Below, piece by piece: positions 10,752-18,660 of a DNA stretch of 21,236 nucleotides (positions are counted from its first letter, which is position 1; the number at the start of each line of letters is the position of its first letter). This DNA comes from Chara braunii (Eukaryota; Streptophyta; Charophyceae; Charales; Characeae), in the NCBI GenBank assembly GCA_003427395.1, contig BFEA01000162.1:2428575-2449810 (forward strand), read 5' to 3'. A program made the translations under genes and the position numbers. The notes beneath the pieces are model-generated. The model had not been told where the DNA came from and ran no database searches. It saw nothing but the letters and a program-made list of their open reading frames with translations.

Positions 10752-11115
10752 CCTCACGCCCAACGCGACTTCCTGATCGGAGTGGGATGGGGACCCGGAA
10801 GTGCAAAAAAGGGGGTGTGCCAAGGATTTTAGGAAAGTGGGGGTGGAGTCCCAGGTCGGAACTGAGATCTCCTGTGGCAAGTTTCAGGGGTAAAAGTGCA
10901 AGAGGGTAGGTGCGGGTCGTACTTGGCGCTTTAATTCTCACAAGAAGGAAGGAAGGCCAACTTTCCTGGTTCGTGCAAGGAAGGGAAGCCGCAGACGTCG
11001 TGCAGCATAAGGCAGATGGCATGTGCAGTGCATCCCAGACTAAAGATCCCGGGGTACTTTTCTGCAATCACAGTACCGACAGATCTAAACACTCTTGCAT
11101 TCTTGAACAAAATCC
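10752..11115 (-). other. Presumed 5' LTR or leader sequence of the gag remnant
   Basis: By position, next to the PBS, this should be the LTR of the decayed element. No second LTR copy was identified in the window and no TG...CA termini are clear. The short frames on both strands have no domain-like composition. Confidence 0.35.
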
Positions 11116-11546
11116 CAACAACATACCCCTGCCAACGAACTCAATCTTCAAGCCTGAAAATGGGAATCGCCATCTCCTCTGGTTTCGCCTTCGTGGTTGG
11201 TCGCGCAGTTCGACTAGTTGTCGGCGCCGCTCGGCTTCGGTTCGGGCTCGCCAAGCGATTTCCGAGGCTCGGTATGCCTGGTGTCGCCGACACTTTTCGC
11301 ATGGTATGCGGGGCCAATAGAATGAAATGCCAACAACATGACCCCTGTCAACGAACTTAATCTTCAAGCCTGAAAATGGGAATCACCATCTCCTCTCGTT
11401 TCGCCTTTGTGGTTGGTCGCGCGGTTCGACCAGTTGTCGGCGCCGCTCGGCTTCTGTTCGGGCTCGCCGAGCGATTTTCGAGGCTCGGTATGCCTGGTGC
11501 CGTCGACACTTTTCGCACGGTATGCGGGGCCAATAGCGGGCTATGG
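11116..11546. repeat. 216-bp tandem duplication, two copies
   Basis: Two head-to-tail copies, about 11116-11330 and 11331-11546, keep a constant 216-bp offset (e.g. ggggccaatag ends at 11320 and 11536; aatcttcaagcctgaaaatg at 11143 and 11359). They differ by roughly 10%. The period is a multiple of three. The minus strand reads a basic, Cys-containing frame through one copy (CEKCRRHQAYRASE), but the second copy has a stop. The plus strand is open in both copies in one frame (MGI.ISS.FAFVVGRAVR). Coding status is unresolved. Confidence 0.85.
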
Positions 11547-11568
11547 AATTCCACGGCACCACCGTGAG

Positions 11569-11811
11569 TTATGGAAGGAGGAGGTGAAAGGGAGGGAAAC
11601 TGGTCGTGATAATGACGAAGCTGGGGGATATGAAACATTGCCTGTTATAAGTATCCGGGTAGTCGGGGCCCCTGGGATCGTTAGTTATGGCACAGTGAAA
11701 GTCCCTTGCGCACAATCGCCGTCTGAGTTGTTCACTTTCCCAGTATTCGCAATATTCTGGGTCCCTCAGGCTCTCACGATCGGACATCCAAGAGGGAAAT
11801 TCCGCAGCCAT
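11569..11811 (-). CDS. Unrecognised 80-residue ORF, possible retroelement fragment
   Basis: ATG at 11811 has a G at -3 and a G at +4 and follows an in-frame TAA. The product is protein-like and charged (WMSDRESLRDPEYCEYWESE, then LRRRLCARDF and DPRGPDYPD), with aromatic and acidic residues spaced as in a folded helical segment. The last 20 residues look like random read-through. It lies upstream, on the same strand, of the 216-bp tandem copies and the gag remnant. It may be a piece of an older insertion rather than a host gene. No family recognised. Confidence 0.35.
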   Translation of the reverse strand: MAAEFPSWMSDRESLRDPEYCEYWESEQLRRRLCARDFHCAITNDPRGPDYPDTYNRQCFISPSFVIITTSFPPFHLLLP

Positions 11812-12064
11812 ATCTTTTTAGCAAGCTCGGTCCCTGCATCCTTATACGTGGTCCAAGGCTGACTCACACAGGCGAGCGCGTACGTGGCGACTCGGCTTTC
11901 TCGAGATCGCGATCGTACGCGACCGAGCAAGTGAGAAACAGCGGATTGGTGCAGTGTGCCGATCGCGTTCGGCATACATTCAAATATCCTATCCCTGCTA
12001 CGTCGGGTGAGATCCGATCATTACATGCCATATATGTGACGAAAAGGAGGAAGGAGGGGACATG
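11812..12064. other. No gene seen
   Basis: Only short frames. Contains the GC-rich imperfect palindrome ctcggctttctcgagatcgcgatcgtacgcgaccgag in two parts (CTCGG...CCGAG with an inner GATCGCGATC), roughly 11891-11927. Confidence 0.3.
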
Positions 12065-12156
12065 ACAGTCAACTTTTCACAACACTCTTGGTGATCGAAA
12101 GTTAACGACTACAGTCAACTTTTCACAACACTCTTGGTGATCGAAAGTTAACGACT
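12065..12156. repeat. Perfect 46-bp tandem duplication; each unit can form a hairpin
   Basis: Copies at 12065-12110 and 12111-12156 are identical base for base. Each begins ACAGTCAACTTTT and ends GAAAGTTAACGACT, so AACTTT/AAAGTT and AGTC/GACT can pair around a central loop with a 3-nt bulge. The perfect identity implies a very recent duplication. Confidence 0.95.
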
Positions 12157-12462
12157 AAACCCAAACATCCATAACGAGTGTTTTCAATCAGATCTGAGAG
12201 TATAGCTCATGCAAGTGAACAATAGACAGAGATGAGATAGGCATCGCAAAACAAGATCGGAAATCCGAAAGGATCGCTAATAAAAGGGAATTCACATTCA
12301 TTCCATGCATACATACAAAGTAAGAACGACAAGGAGAATCCGAGGCGATTTACAAGAGAAGTCCAAAAAAGGCTGCGATAAAGTAGACCATATCCGGATC
12401 CAATTTATACAGATGAACAAAGGAAAGAAAGGGACAAAGGAAAGAACCTCATCCCACACCCA

Positions 12463-12467
<5 letters not shown>
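12157..12467 (+). promoter_or_regulatory. Possible upstream region of the 12536 ORF
   Basis: No convincing gene. A CCAATTTATACA stretch near 12400-12411 could serve as CAAT/TATA-like core sequence about 130 bp before the ATG at 12536. This is position-based inference only. Confidence 0.2.

Positions 12468-12529
<62 letters not shown>
12468..12529. repeat. (TC)31 microsatellite
   Basis: About 62 bp of uninterrupted TC dinucleotides, followed by a short C-run and then ATG at 12536. Pyrimidine-rich tracts of this kind are common in plant core promoters and 5' leaders. Confidence 0.95.
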
Positions 12530-12531
<2 letters not shown>

Positions 12532-12535
12532 CCCG

Positions 12536-12733
12536 ATGCAGGCAGTCCGTCGCCTCGCATCAAACAGAGTTGTCACCCCGCTTGGTTCGAGCATGCAAGC
12601 CAGGTTCGCCCGTGCGCCACAGTCCGTCGCGGCCCCGCACGTCAACCCTGCATACCCGATACCAGATCGTCGCATCGCCCAACTCTCGCACTCACTCACC
12701 TTCCCAACTTGCTCGTTAGTCGACCCTCACTGA
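12536..12733 (+). CDS. Candidate first exon encoding a mitochondrial-type presequence
   Basis: ATG at 12536 directly follows the CT-rich tract. The N-terminus, MQAVRRLASNRVVTPLGSSM then QARFARAPQSVAA, has five Arg, no Asp or Glu, many Ala/Ser/Val and an amphipathic spacing, the classic composition of a matrix-targeting presequence. The frame stops after 65 residues, too short for an enzyme. A GTTAGT donor-like site near 12714 could end a first exon, but no following exon was found on the plus strand before the gag-like remnant at 13.5 kb. Alternatives are a chance ORF in promoter sequence or the 5' end of a disrupted nuclear gene for a mitochondrial protein. Confidence 0.35.
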   Translation: MQAVRRLASNRVVTPLGSSMQARFARAPQSVAAPHVNPAYPIPDRRIAQLSHSLTFPTCSLVDPH

Positions 12734-13519
12734 TCGCGCTAACCTCGAATTCTTAGAGAGCAAATTAATCGCGCTTGCAAAATTTATAGCATGCATGCTT
12801 GCGCGATAGGTACGGGATTACAAGAGGAGAAGAGAGGAAGTGCCTACGTCTGCATGGCCAAGCTGCGGTGTGGAGGTCGTAGCCACACTCCACGCATCGA
12901 TCCGATCATGCAGGCGCTCCGGCCAATTAGAATAAAGTATGCGCGACGAGGAAGAAGGAGAAGGCGGGTAAAAACGAGGAAACCAAGAAAGGAGAAAGAT
13001 ACAGTTACAATCGCGCACGCCAAAAACGACGGCTACACAGGATTAAGGGCGCGATCCAGTTAGAGTCCAGTTCCCAGCGCAGCAAGATGCGCGCAAGCGC
13101 GGCGCAACAAAATTCAGAGTACCTAAATTCCAAGCCTAGGTCCTAATTGCAAAAGGAAATTCCGAAAAAGTAGAAAAGAAAAACAATTCCGTGAGCCCGC
13201 GGGGACTCGACATCAGTTGAAAATTAAAAAACGATATTCCCGCGCGATGATCGCACCAAAATTCCCAGCGCTCACAGCAGAACAAGAAAGAAGCTATGGT
13301 ACACTTATTTCTCGCGCTCGCCAAGGCGCGACTACCCAACCGTTGGCACGGGATTTTCCCGACAGCGATCCGACAACTCCCAACAGAAAACGAAAAGAAA
13401 CGAGGGCGTCCATGCAATTTGCCCGCCCGACCCATCTTCCCACAACTCACCCATCCAACCCGTTTCATTTCCCCAGGCAGCTCCGCGCTGAAAGTCACGT
13501 AGTTACAGAAAATGGTTCG
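12734..13519. other. No recognisable gene
   Basis: Purine-rich on the plus strand. It carries frames of 90-186 codons on the plus strand (13217-13777) and 120 codons on the minus strand (13136-13498), but neither has domain-like composition and the plus frame runs antisense into the gag-like remnant. If 12536 starts a gene, this would be intronic. Confidence 0.35.
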
Positions 13520-14468
13520 TCACACTACATCCGGGACAAAGTCCTTCACCACGATGGTCCGGGCCCCTGCTTTGCAGCCACCTACATTTGCCTCCACTAC
13601 AATCAATCCGGGACCTGCACTTGTACTACAGGGTTGAGGGATACCGAACTGGGGAACAAACTGCCCTCTTGTTACCGGCAGACCTATTGTAGGTGGCCCC
13701 ATTGGCCGGACTGCCGTGACCATGGTGGAGAGAATCTGAGTTCCCTGCATCTGCACCATGGACACCAATTTGTCTAGGGTAGACTGAGTGAAGTCTATCT
13801 GGCCTTTGGGGCTCTGTACTGCCTCGTTCAGGCCCAACATATTCCTTCTAAGCAACTTCTCTCCATCATCGAGACTACTCTCATCAGCTCCCTCTACTGC
13901 CTCCCTATCGCCCTGTCTGTTCACTAGTCAGTTTGTTCTACTTAAACCACAAGTACACGGCCCCAGAATTGCAGTCTGAAACTTGTCGCCACAAGAAAAC
14001 GAGGCCGAAACGTCAAACGCTGGGCCCACCGTTGATAAATTTGATCGGCGGCCTCGTTTTCGTTTCGCGCCTCCAGAATTTGAGGTCCCAGGTGCCCATG
14101 TACTGGTGCTTTAATGCTCTTGCTTCTTCTACCTGAACATTCTGGAGTATAGCTTCAGCCTGCTGACAACCTGCATCGGCATCGAAGACCGCCTGCTCCT
14201 CTGCCGTACGGTTCAGTAGTTGGCCTAAGTGCGAACCAGCCATCTGACTCGGCTGTGATCCCATGGTAAGACACTAGAGTGACTGCCCACTGCCCTGGAC
14301 CTGTGTTGACCCAACGCTCTGACCGGATGCCTGGGTGGCTATCATTGCTAAGGCCTTCTCTGCTAACTCCACAGACCTAGCCACAGTAGCCAACCTCCGG
14401 GAGCCAGATTCCCTTCTAAGCCTAGCTTTGTCTCCTGGCCCTGGTGCCTGGAAAACGACGGGTGAGCT
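13520..14468 (-). pseudogene. Second gag-like retroelement remnant
   Basis: Two minus-strand frames read as one decayed gag-like protein. The first (14468-14013) has RRESGSRRLATVARSVELAE and, after an in-frame TAG at 14274-14276, MGSQPSQMAGSHLGQLLNRT, then a helical Gln/Glu/Ala stretch. It ends in TGA near an inverted repeat. The second (13924-13520), in another frame, has LLRRNMLGLNEAVQSPKGQ, DKLVSMVQMQGTQILSTMV and a Pro/Gly/Thr tail. Helical, Gln-rich segments followed by a Pro-rich linker are typical of gag N-terminal halves, but there is no zinc knuckle or protease here, so the class assignment is inference. It is not a copy of the 8.8-10.6 kb gag. Confidence 0.5.
13995..14061. repeat. 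13-bp perfect inverted repeat with 41-nt spacer
   Basis: GAAAACGAGGCCG at 13995-14007 and CGGCCTCGTTTTC at 14049-14061 are exact inverted copies. They fall at the point where the reading frame of the gag-like remnant breaks. Confidence 0.8.
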
Positions 14469-14667
14469 TCAAGCCCTATGCCTGGTCAACCTTTGAGCAT
14501 CCTCCTCCCCATGTCACTCATGCGAACAGAAACAACTAATTCCTACACTAGAACAGAAAATAACTGTCATACCATACTGCAGAAATTGACTAGTGAAAAA
14601 TAAATAAAATAAATAATTTAATCCTATCCTATAAGGATATTGGCTAAAGGAAGGTCCATGATGCGCT
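14469..14667. other. No gene seen; AT-rich spacer
   Basis: Contains an AT-rich run (gtgaaaaataaataaaataaataattta, 14594-14621, quoted in part) with several AATAAA-like motifs and nothing coding. Confidence 0.4.
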
Positions 14668-14721
14668 GTGCGTCAACTGGAATTTCCTGCAGCAAAGCAT
14701 GGGAAAAATGGTAGTAGGGCC

Positions 14722-15030
14722 AAATTTCAGAAAATGGGTTCAAATCAGACATGCAAGTGCACCTCGTGCGGGCAGTTCCTGACATGCGGCTCACGCTGTC
14801 GGAGGGCGCGGTGTCCCGGCCCTCCTGTGTACCAGGCTTCAGCTCAGTACCTGTCCCCAGCTCAGATGTCCGCGGCTCGTCAGGTAGTTCCCGAGTCTCA
14901 GTATGTCAGGCAATGGGCTGGTCCAGTTGGTGCCTGCCCTCAGCAAAAGGGGGTGCGCCACTGGGCTTTCCATTGGTCCATGCAGGCTCGGCGCCCTGTA
15001 CAGAGCACTACCGGCCTGTGGCCGTGGTAG
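14722..15030 (+). CDS. Cys-rich ORF of unknown function
   Basis: In the plus frame ending at 15030, an internal ATG near 14728 begins MGSNQTCKCTSCGQFLTCGS and continues RCRRARCPGPP, giving seven cysteines in about 25 residues (C-x-C-x2-C-x5-C-x3-C-x4-C type spacing) that could bind zinc. A Gln/Ala/Pro-rich stretch follows (QYLSPAQMSAARQVVPESQY). An overlapping +1 frame (14751-15110) is also open, so the true frame is not proven. It may be another retroelement piece. No family recognised. Confidence 0.25.
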   Translation, partial: KFQKMGSNQTCKCTSCGQFLTCGSRCRRARCPGPPVYQASAQYLSPAQMSAARQVVPESQYVRQWAGPVGACPQQKGVRHWAFHWSMQARRPVQSTTGLWPW

Positions 15031-15110
15031 CCGCCGGGTTTGCCCAGGGACGCGGAAGTAAACAGACCGGCGCGGTCTTTTCTGCTGCGCGCCGAGTGCC
15101 CCTTGGCTAA

Positions 15111-15790
15111 GTTATGGGTTAGGTGCGCGGAGCAGAGGTCATTGTCAAAGGAAGAGAAGGCAAAAGGAAAAATAAAACGTCAAATTTGAACCCACGTTTT
15201 AGCTCGGGAAAAATTCGGTGGCTTCAGGCCACTGTGATGTTACGATTTTCTTACATTTTCTGATTTTGCTACTACTATTATTAGTATTATGATTTAGAGT
15301 CTCCTACAGGCTTCTCCAGCCAGTCGTTTCGAAGGGCCGGCGGTTGGAATTTGAACTGAGGTCGCCGCTGGATGGCCTAGACTGGCCGACTTCTCGTTTT
15401 CACCTCACGGCTGAATCGCTTGGCAGAGTGTCGCGCGGAGGGGCCCAAAAGGAGGGCAGCCCGCGGCCGCTTCGGTAGGGAGCTTATCACCCCTTGTGGA
15501 AGGTCATAAGCCCCCTCCTTACCATCGGACGCGGGTACCCGTCAGGGATAGATCAGTAGCACGTTTTTGAGTGGAGGGAAGTGCACGTCGGTATCCCGTT
15601 ATGGGACTATCGCGTCAGACCTGGGTCACTTCACCTCCAAAGGCGACCGTTGGGGCTCCGGCTCCGCTGTCCTCTTTCGCTCTACTTGCCTCACAAAATT
15701 TTGGAAAGTAAATGTTTCTCCTTCATTTGTTTTTATTTTCTTTTCTTGCTTTATTAGTTTATGAATTACAAAATTACTAAAGTACAGAAC
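15111..15790. other. Non-coding stretch with structured GC-rich segment
   Basis: No convincing frame. Around 15336-15372 CCGGCGG can pair with CCGCTGG around a loop, and a stronger hairpin lies at 15478-15515. The rest is AT-rich at both ends. Confidence 0.4.
15478..15515. other. Strong hairpin (14-bp stem, 10-nt loop)
   Basis: GGGAGCTTATCACC (15478-15491) pairs with GGTCATAAGCCCCC (15502-15515) at 12 of 14 positions around a 10-nt loop. It could be a structured RNA element or a relic of a repeat end; no flanking context decides. Confidence 0.6.
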
Positions 15791-15808
15791 GGTCAGAGTT
15801 GTCTGACC
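15791..15808. promoter_or_regulatory. Inverted repeat GGTCAG-N6-CTGACC upstream of a TATA box
   Basis: Perfect 6-bp palindromic half-sites about 40 bp upstream of TATAAAAG. The position and symmetry suit a dimeric protein-binding site. Function is inferred only from placement. Confidence 0.35.
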
Positions 15809-15826
15809 CCCTCGTTTAGAGCGCCG

Positions 15827-15848
15827 GGATCGCAGTGAGCGGCGATCC
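15827..15848. promoter_or_regulatory. Inverted repeat GGATCGC-N8-GCGATCC abutting the TATA box
   Basis: Perfect 7-bp arms end at the base before TATAAAAG. It could be an operator-like site or a DNA hairpin. Confidence 0.4.
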
Positions 15849-15856
15849 TATAAAAG
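15849..15856 (+). promoter_or_regulatory. TATA box
   Basis: TATAAAAG in a GC-rich setting (CGATCCTATAAAAGAGGGAG), 32 bp before an ATG at 15888 and upstream of the packed plus-strand frames. It matches the eukaryotic TATA consensus. A start site about 30 bp downstream would leave almost no leader for the first ATG. Confidence 0.5.
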
Positions 15857-15887
15857 AGGGAGGGGGCGAACCTCTCGATATCCAGGC

Positions 15888-16010
15888 ATGAGCAGTCTTG
15901 CCGCGCTGGTGGTGGACACCCTGAAGGGGGAACTGTGTTATGGCATGGGTGTGAGACAGTCCTGCTTGCGCGTGTGTGCGTTGAGGCCTGACTATTCCGG
16001 AAGCGGGTAG
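15888..16010 (+). CDS. Short ORF (40 aa) directly behind the TATA box
   Basis: ATG at 15888 has G at -3 and opens a 40-codon frame, MSSLAALVVDTLKGELCYGM then GVRQSCLRVCALRPDYSGSG, ending in TAG. Codons end mostly in G or C, like the frames that follow. It is in the same frame as the third segment (16311-16694) but separated from it by stops. It could be an upstream ORF, a first exon or a broken N-terminus. No family recognised. Confidence 0.35.
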   Translation: MSSLAALVVDTLKGELCYGMGVRQSCLRVCALRPDYSGSG

Positions 16011-16045
16011 CCTAGTGTTAGTCGTCTGTCTTGGGGGGCGCAAAC

Positions 16046-16531
16046 ATGGTACAGAGCAATGGGCTGCACAGCTACAGGCCGACGCACCTCCAGTTCACCG
16101 GGAAGTGGGAGCGGATGTCCGGGGAGAGACCTACCGTGACCGCAATCCTGGACTACAGCCATTGCAACCGGGAGGCAAGGCTAAAAATCAACGTTGAAGG
16201 GGGAAGGGAAGAGAGAATGAGGGCCGACCAGAGGCTGCAGCTGGCCATCCCGGAGGCTAAGGACTGAGCGGAGAGGGGATGCAGAAGAGACGGGGTTACA
16301 GACGAGCTGAGGGTTACTGTTTCCTACCTGGAGGAGGAGACTTCGGCGGACACAGTGGAGCACGAGCAGCAGCACCTGGACCGCAATTCGGAAGCGGAGA
16401 GTGAGGCTAGTGACCGAGAGACTGATCTCCAATCTTGGAATAGACCAGGCCAGGTTCACAAAAACCACCCGCTGGCGCGACCAGCGGAGGACGGTCCAGA
16501 GGCCAGCTCGCGACGGGGGCGTCAAGGTTGA
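16046..16531 (+). pseudogene. Unknown protein frame with one internal TGA, G/C-ending codons
   Basis: ATG at 16046 has A at -3 and G at +4. The first 73 codons (MVQSNGLHSYRPTHLQFTGK, then KWERMSGERPTVTAILDYSH, then REARLKINVEGG) use G/C-ending codons heavily, a strong coding sign. A TGA at 16265-16267 stops it, but the same frame continues to TGA at 16529-16531 with an acidic, helical composition (ELRVTVSYLEEETSADTVEH). I read this as one protein with a premature stop; a true short protein, stop read-through or a spliced-out stop are alternatives. Codon use differs visibly from the giant exon. I do not recognise the family. Confidence 0.45.
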
Positions 16532-16694
16532 GCCCGTGCAGTGGGACTTTGTGAGAGGAGACACGCGCATGAGGTGTGATAGGAGAGAGAGCAAAGTCAG
16601 CGCTAAAGGGAGGACGCGAGGGGTGTGCGTTAATGTGACAGTTGACGTCACCTACCAGACAAGCGGGGCACTGCAGACGGTCTTCTTACGGTAG
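16311..16694 (+). CDS. Overlapping frame, C-terminal part of the same unknown protein or a second protein
   Basis: Open after a TGA at 16308-16310 and ending in TAG at 16692-16694. From about 16401 its codons end mostly in G/C and read as protein: VRLVTERLISNLGIDQARF, then VKVEPVQWDFVRGDTRMRCD and a strand-like end, GVCVNVTVDVTYQTSGALQT. It overlaps the 16046 frame by about 220 bp. The quality of coding signal seems to pass from one frame to the other near 16390-16400, which suggests a frameshift in one ancestral gene of roughly 215 codons. Programmed frameshifting or genuine overlapping genes are the alternatives. No start codon is convincing. Confidence 0.4.
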   Translation, partial: GLLFPTWRRRLRRTQWSTSSSTWTAIRKRRVRLVTERLISNLGIDQARFTKTTRWRDQRRTVQRPARDGGVKVEPVQWDFVRGDTRMRCDRRESKVSAKGRTRGVCVNVTVDVTYQTSGALQTVFLR

Positions 16695-17850
16695 TGAGAG
16701 AGGGAGGGATCGGTAGAGTGCGGAGTGCGCGGTGGGTATTCTTGAGGCTCACTGGATTTAGCAAAAGAGGGACGAGGTGGTTGTGAGCGCGAGAGGGTGA
16801 GAAGAGAGACGCACGTGGCTAACTGAGAAGAGGGGAGTTGTCTAGAGCGCGCAGGTGTCCAATGCAGCAACTCTTCCAAACAGACGGACGAAGAGAAGTC
16901 GTCGCATATGAATGGTGCGTGGGAAAACGCAAAGAGAACATGACTGAGTTTTGGTTGTGATGATAGAGTAACACCGCATACGGGAGAAGTGGTCAGACTG
17001 TGCTCCTACGGGTAGAGTGCAAGCATGGGTGGCCAACTGGCCTGCTCGAAAGGCTCAGCGATGTTCGTACAGCTAGCGTGTTGTACTATTGACGACTGTC
17101 AGCTCTTGCAAACGTGTTGTGATCAGACGAGACCTGGGTCATTCATGATCTGACGGGACGTGTGGTGAGAGAGGATTTTGCGTGATCCCCATTCAGCTCC
17201 TGGGTAGTCTGGGTCGCTCCCTACTGCTATGCCAAGATTTGCAAGGGAGGAATACTGGCTGAAATTGGGCCTATGCTTGGTCTGCGCGAGGGAAGAAGTA
17301 TACTCGCGGATATGTATACGAAGCGAACTGCACCTGACCTTCGCTGACTGGTTTTAGGGCACCAGGAGTGCCTTGTTACGCGACTTCAGTTGCAATGTGC
17401 ATGGCTCGCATCACGACTTACTGCCTTGTTGAGTTTGGTGAGGACGGGGCATTGGACGGGAAACGAACTCCGCGCGCGACTCAGTCAAAAAGTAGTGGTC
17501 TCGTGAAAGCATGTGCGAGCCAAACATACGAGACCGCCTCGTTGACGTCACCTGTAATATTCTGGCGGGACGAGTGCAGTGAAGAGCCTTAGGTGCTCGG
17601 AGTGTGGAGTCACAGAGCTACCAGTCTAAGAAGAAGAAAAAGAGATGCTCGTGATACACGGGGCTATCTTGAGGCTGCCCGACTGCAGTTGTCACTAACA
17701 GTCTCTTTTCGAGAGGTAACAGCTATATTGTACGATTATTAATAGTTTTCACTTGTTGGCTGATCTTCAGCCGAGTTTGAAGTCACGAGCTTTCACCTCA
17801 CCATGGTTCTGTTCCAGATGAGGTTCTCATAGCAGGCACTGGTCATGTCA
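16695..17850. other. No recognisable gene
   Basis: Only short frames of fewer than 80 codons on either strand. No repeats, terminators or structured elements stood out. Confidence 0.4.
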
Positions 17851-18155
17851 GAGCGGAGCCCAAGAGAATGTGTGGTTGTCATCTGGTTCAGTAACGTTGT
17901 CCTCATTTGTGCGGATCTTATCATCTGCATGTGAAATTACCCTGCCTCTTCTTCAATCGTCACCAGAGTGATCCCGTCGTACTGTTGGGAGAACCTATGA
18001 TTGGCACGATCGCCTGAGAGTCTCATGCAAGAGTTAACAGTAATCAGAAAGTGACCGCGGGTATGCAGAATGAGTGGTTTGCAGACGACTAGGAGGGGTT
18101 GCAGTTTTGGGTCCGAAGACGGTTTCCTTACACCTGTTCTGGTGGTTTTAATCAA
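17851..18155 (-). pseudogene. Decayed coding remnant, family unknown
   Basis: The minus frame 18155-17937 ends with a protein-like segment (MRLSGDRANHRFSQQYDGIT, then LVTIEEEAG) before TAA. In the +1 frame the sequence continues protein-like (VISHADDKIRTNEDNVTEPD, then DNHTFSWAPL) to a TGA near 17857. The simplest reading is a former coding region with a frameshift near 17940. The N-terminal part of the frame is unconvincing. No family recognised; a retroelement origin is possible. Confidence 0.3.
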
Positions 18156-18660
18156 AGAGGGGTGGAAGCCCGACTACGGTCTTGTTTCTTGCATTGTATG
18201 CCTGATAACGAACCCCATAGGATGACTGATTGAGTTTGGTCTATTCTTTTCCGCCATATTGCTTGAGCACTGTGAGTGTAGAGGTCACGAGAGCAGTTTG
18301 GATTTCGACTTTTCTTTTCCCCTTCGTGTGACCACACGAGTGCATGAACGCGTGGGTTTACATGTGTGCATCTGATTAAACGCTCGCTAGCGATCATAAG
18401 AGTTTGTTTGTGACCTGAGATTAATTGAGTGTAAGATCATGCGAACATGCGTGTGCCCGTGTGAACAGATGAATGCGTGATCGTGCGTGTCTGCAAGTCT
18501 GGTGACAGTGTATGCAGGCGGTTGTTCAAGTATCCAGGCCATTTTTGAACTCAATGCGCGAGCTTGCCAGTACAAGGAATCATAGTGGTAATTCTGGTTA
18601 TGTTCTATGATTTTGTCCTTCCTGAATGAATGGGGAAAAGAAAGACAATGCTGAGAAAAG
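18156..18660. other. No recognisable gene
   Basis: Minus frames of 81 codons (18152-18397) and 62 codons (18387-18575) lack protein-like composition. Nothing else seen. Confidence 0.35.

Noticed and set aside
12298-12699. 133-codon minus-strand ORF with a long Arg-Glu run
   Set aside because: The run is the (TC)n microsatellite read in reverse; nothing around it looks coding.
13217-13777. 186-codon plus-strand ORF
   Set aside because: Half of it runs antisense through the gag-like remnant and the composition is random-like.
15340-15385. tRNA-like T-arm motif (GTTCAAATTC on the minus strand)
   Set aside because: The flanking bases do not form the T stem, and no cloverleaf with an A box could be built.
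16181-16651. 156-codon minus-strand ORF
   Set aside because: It is the shadow of the plus-strand frames with G/C-ending codons; its product is a run of Leu/Ser/Val without protein character.
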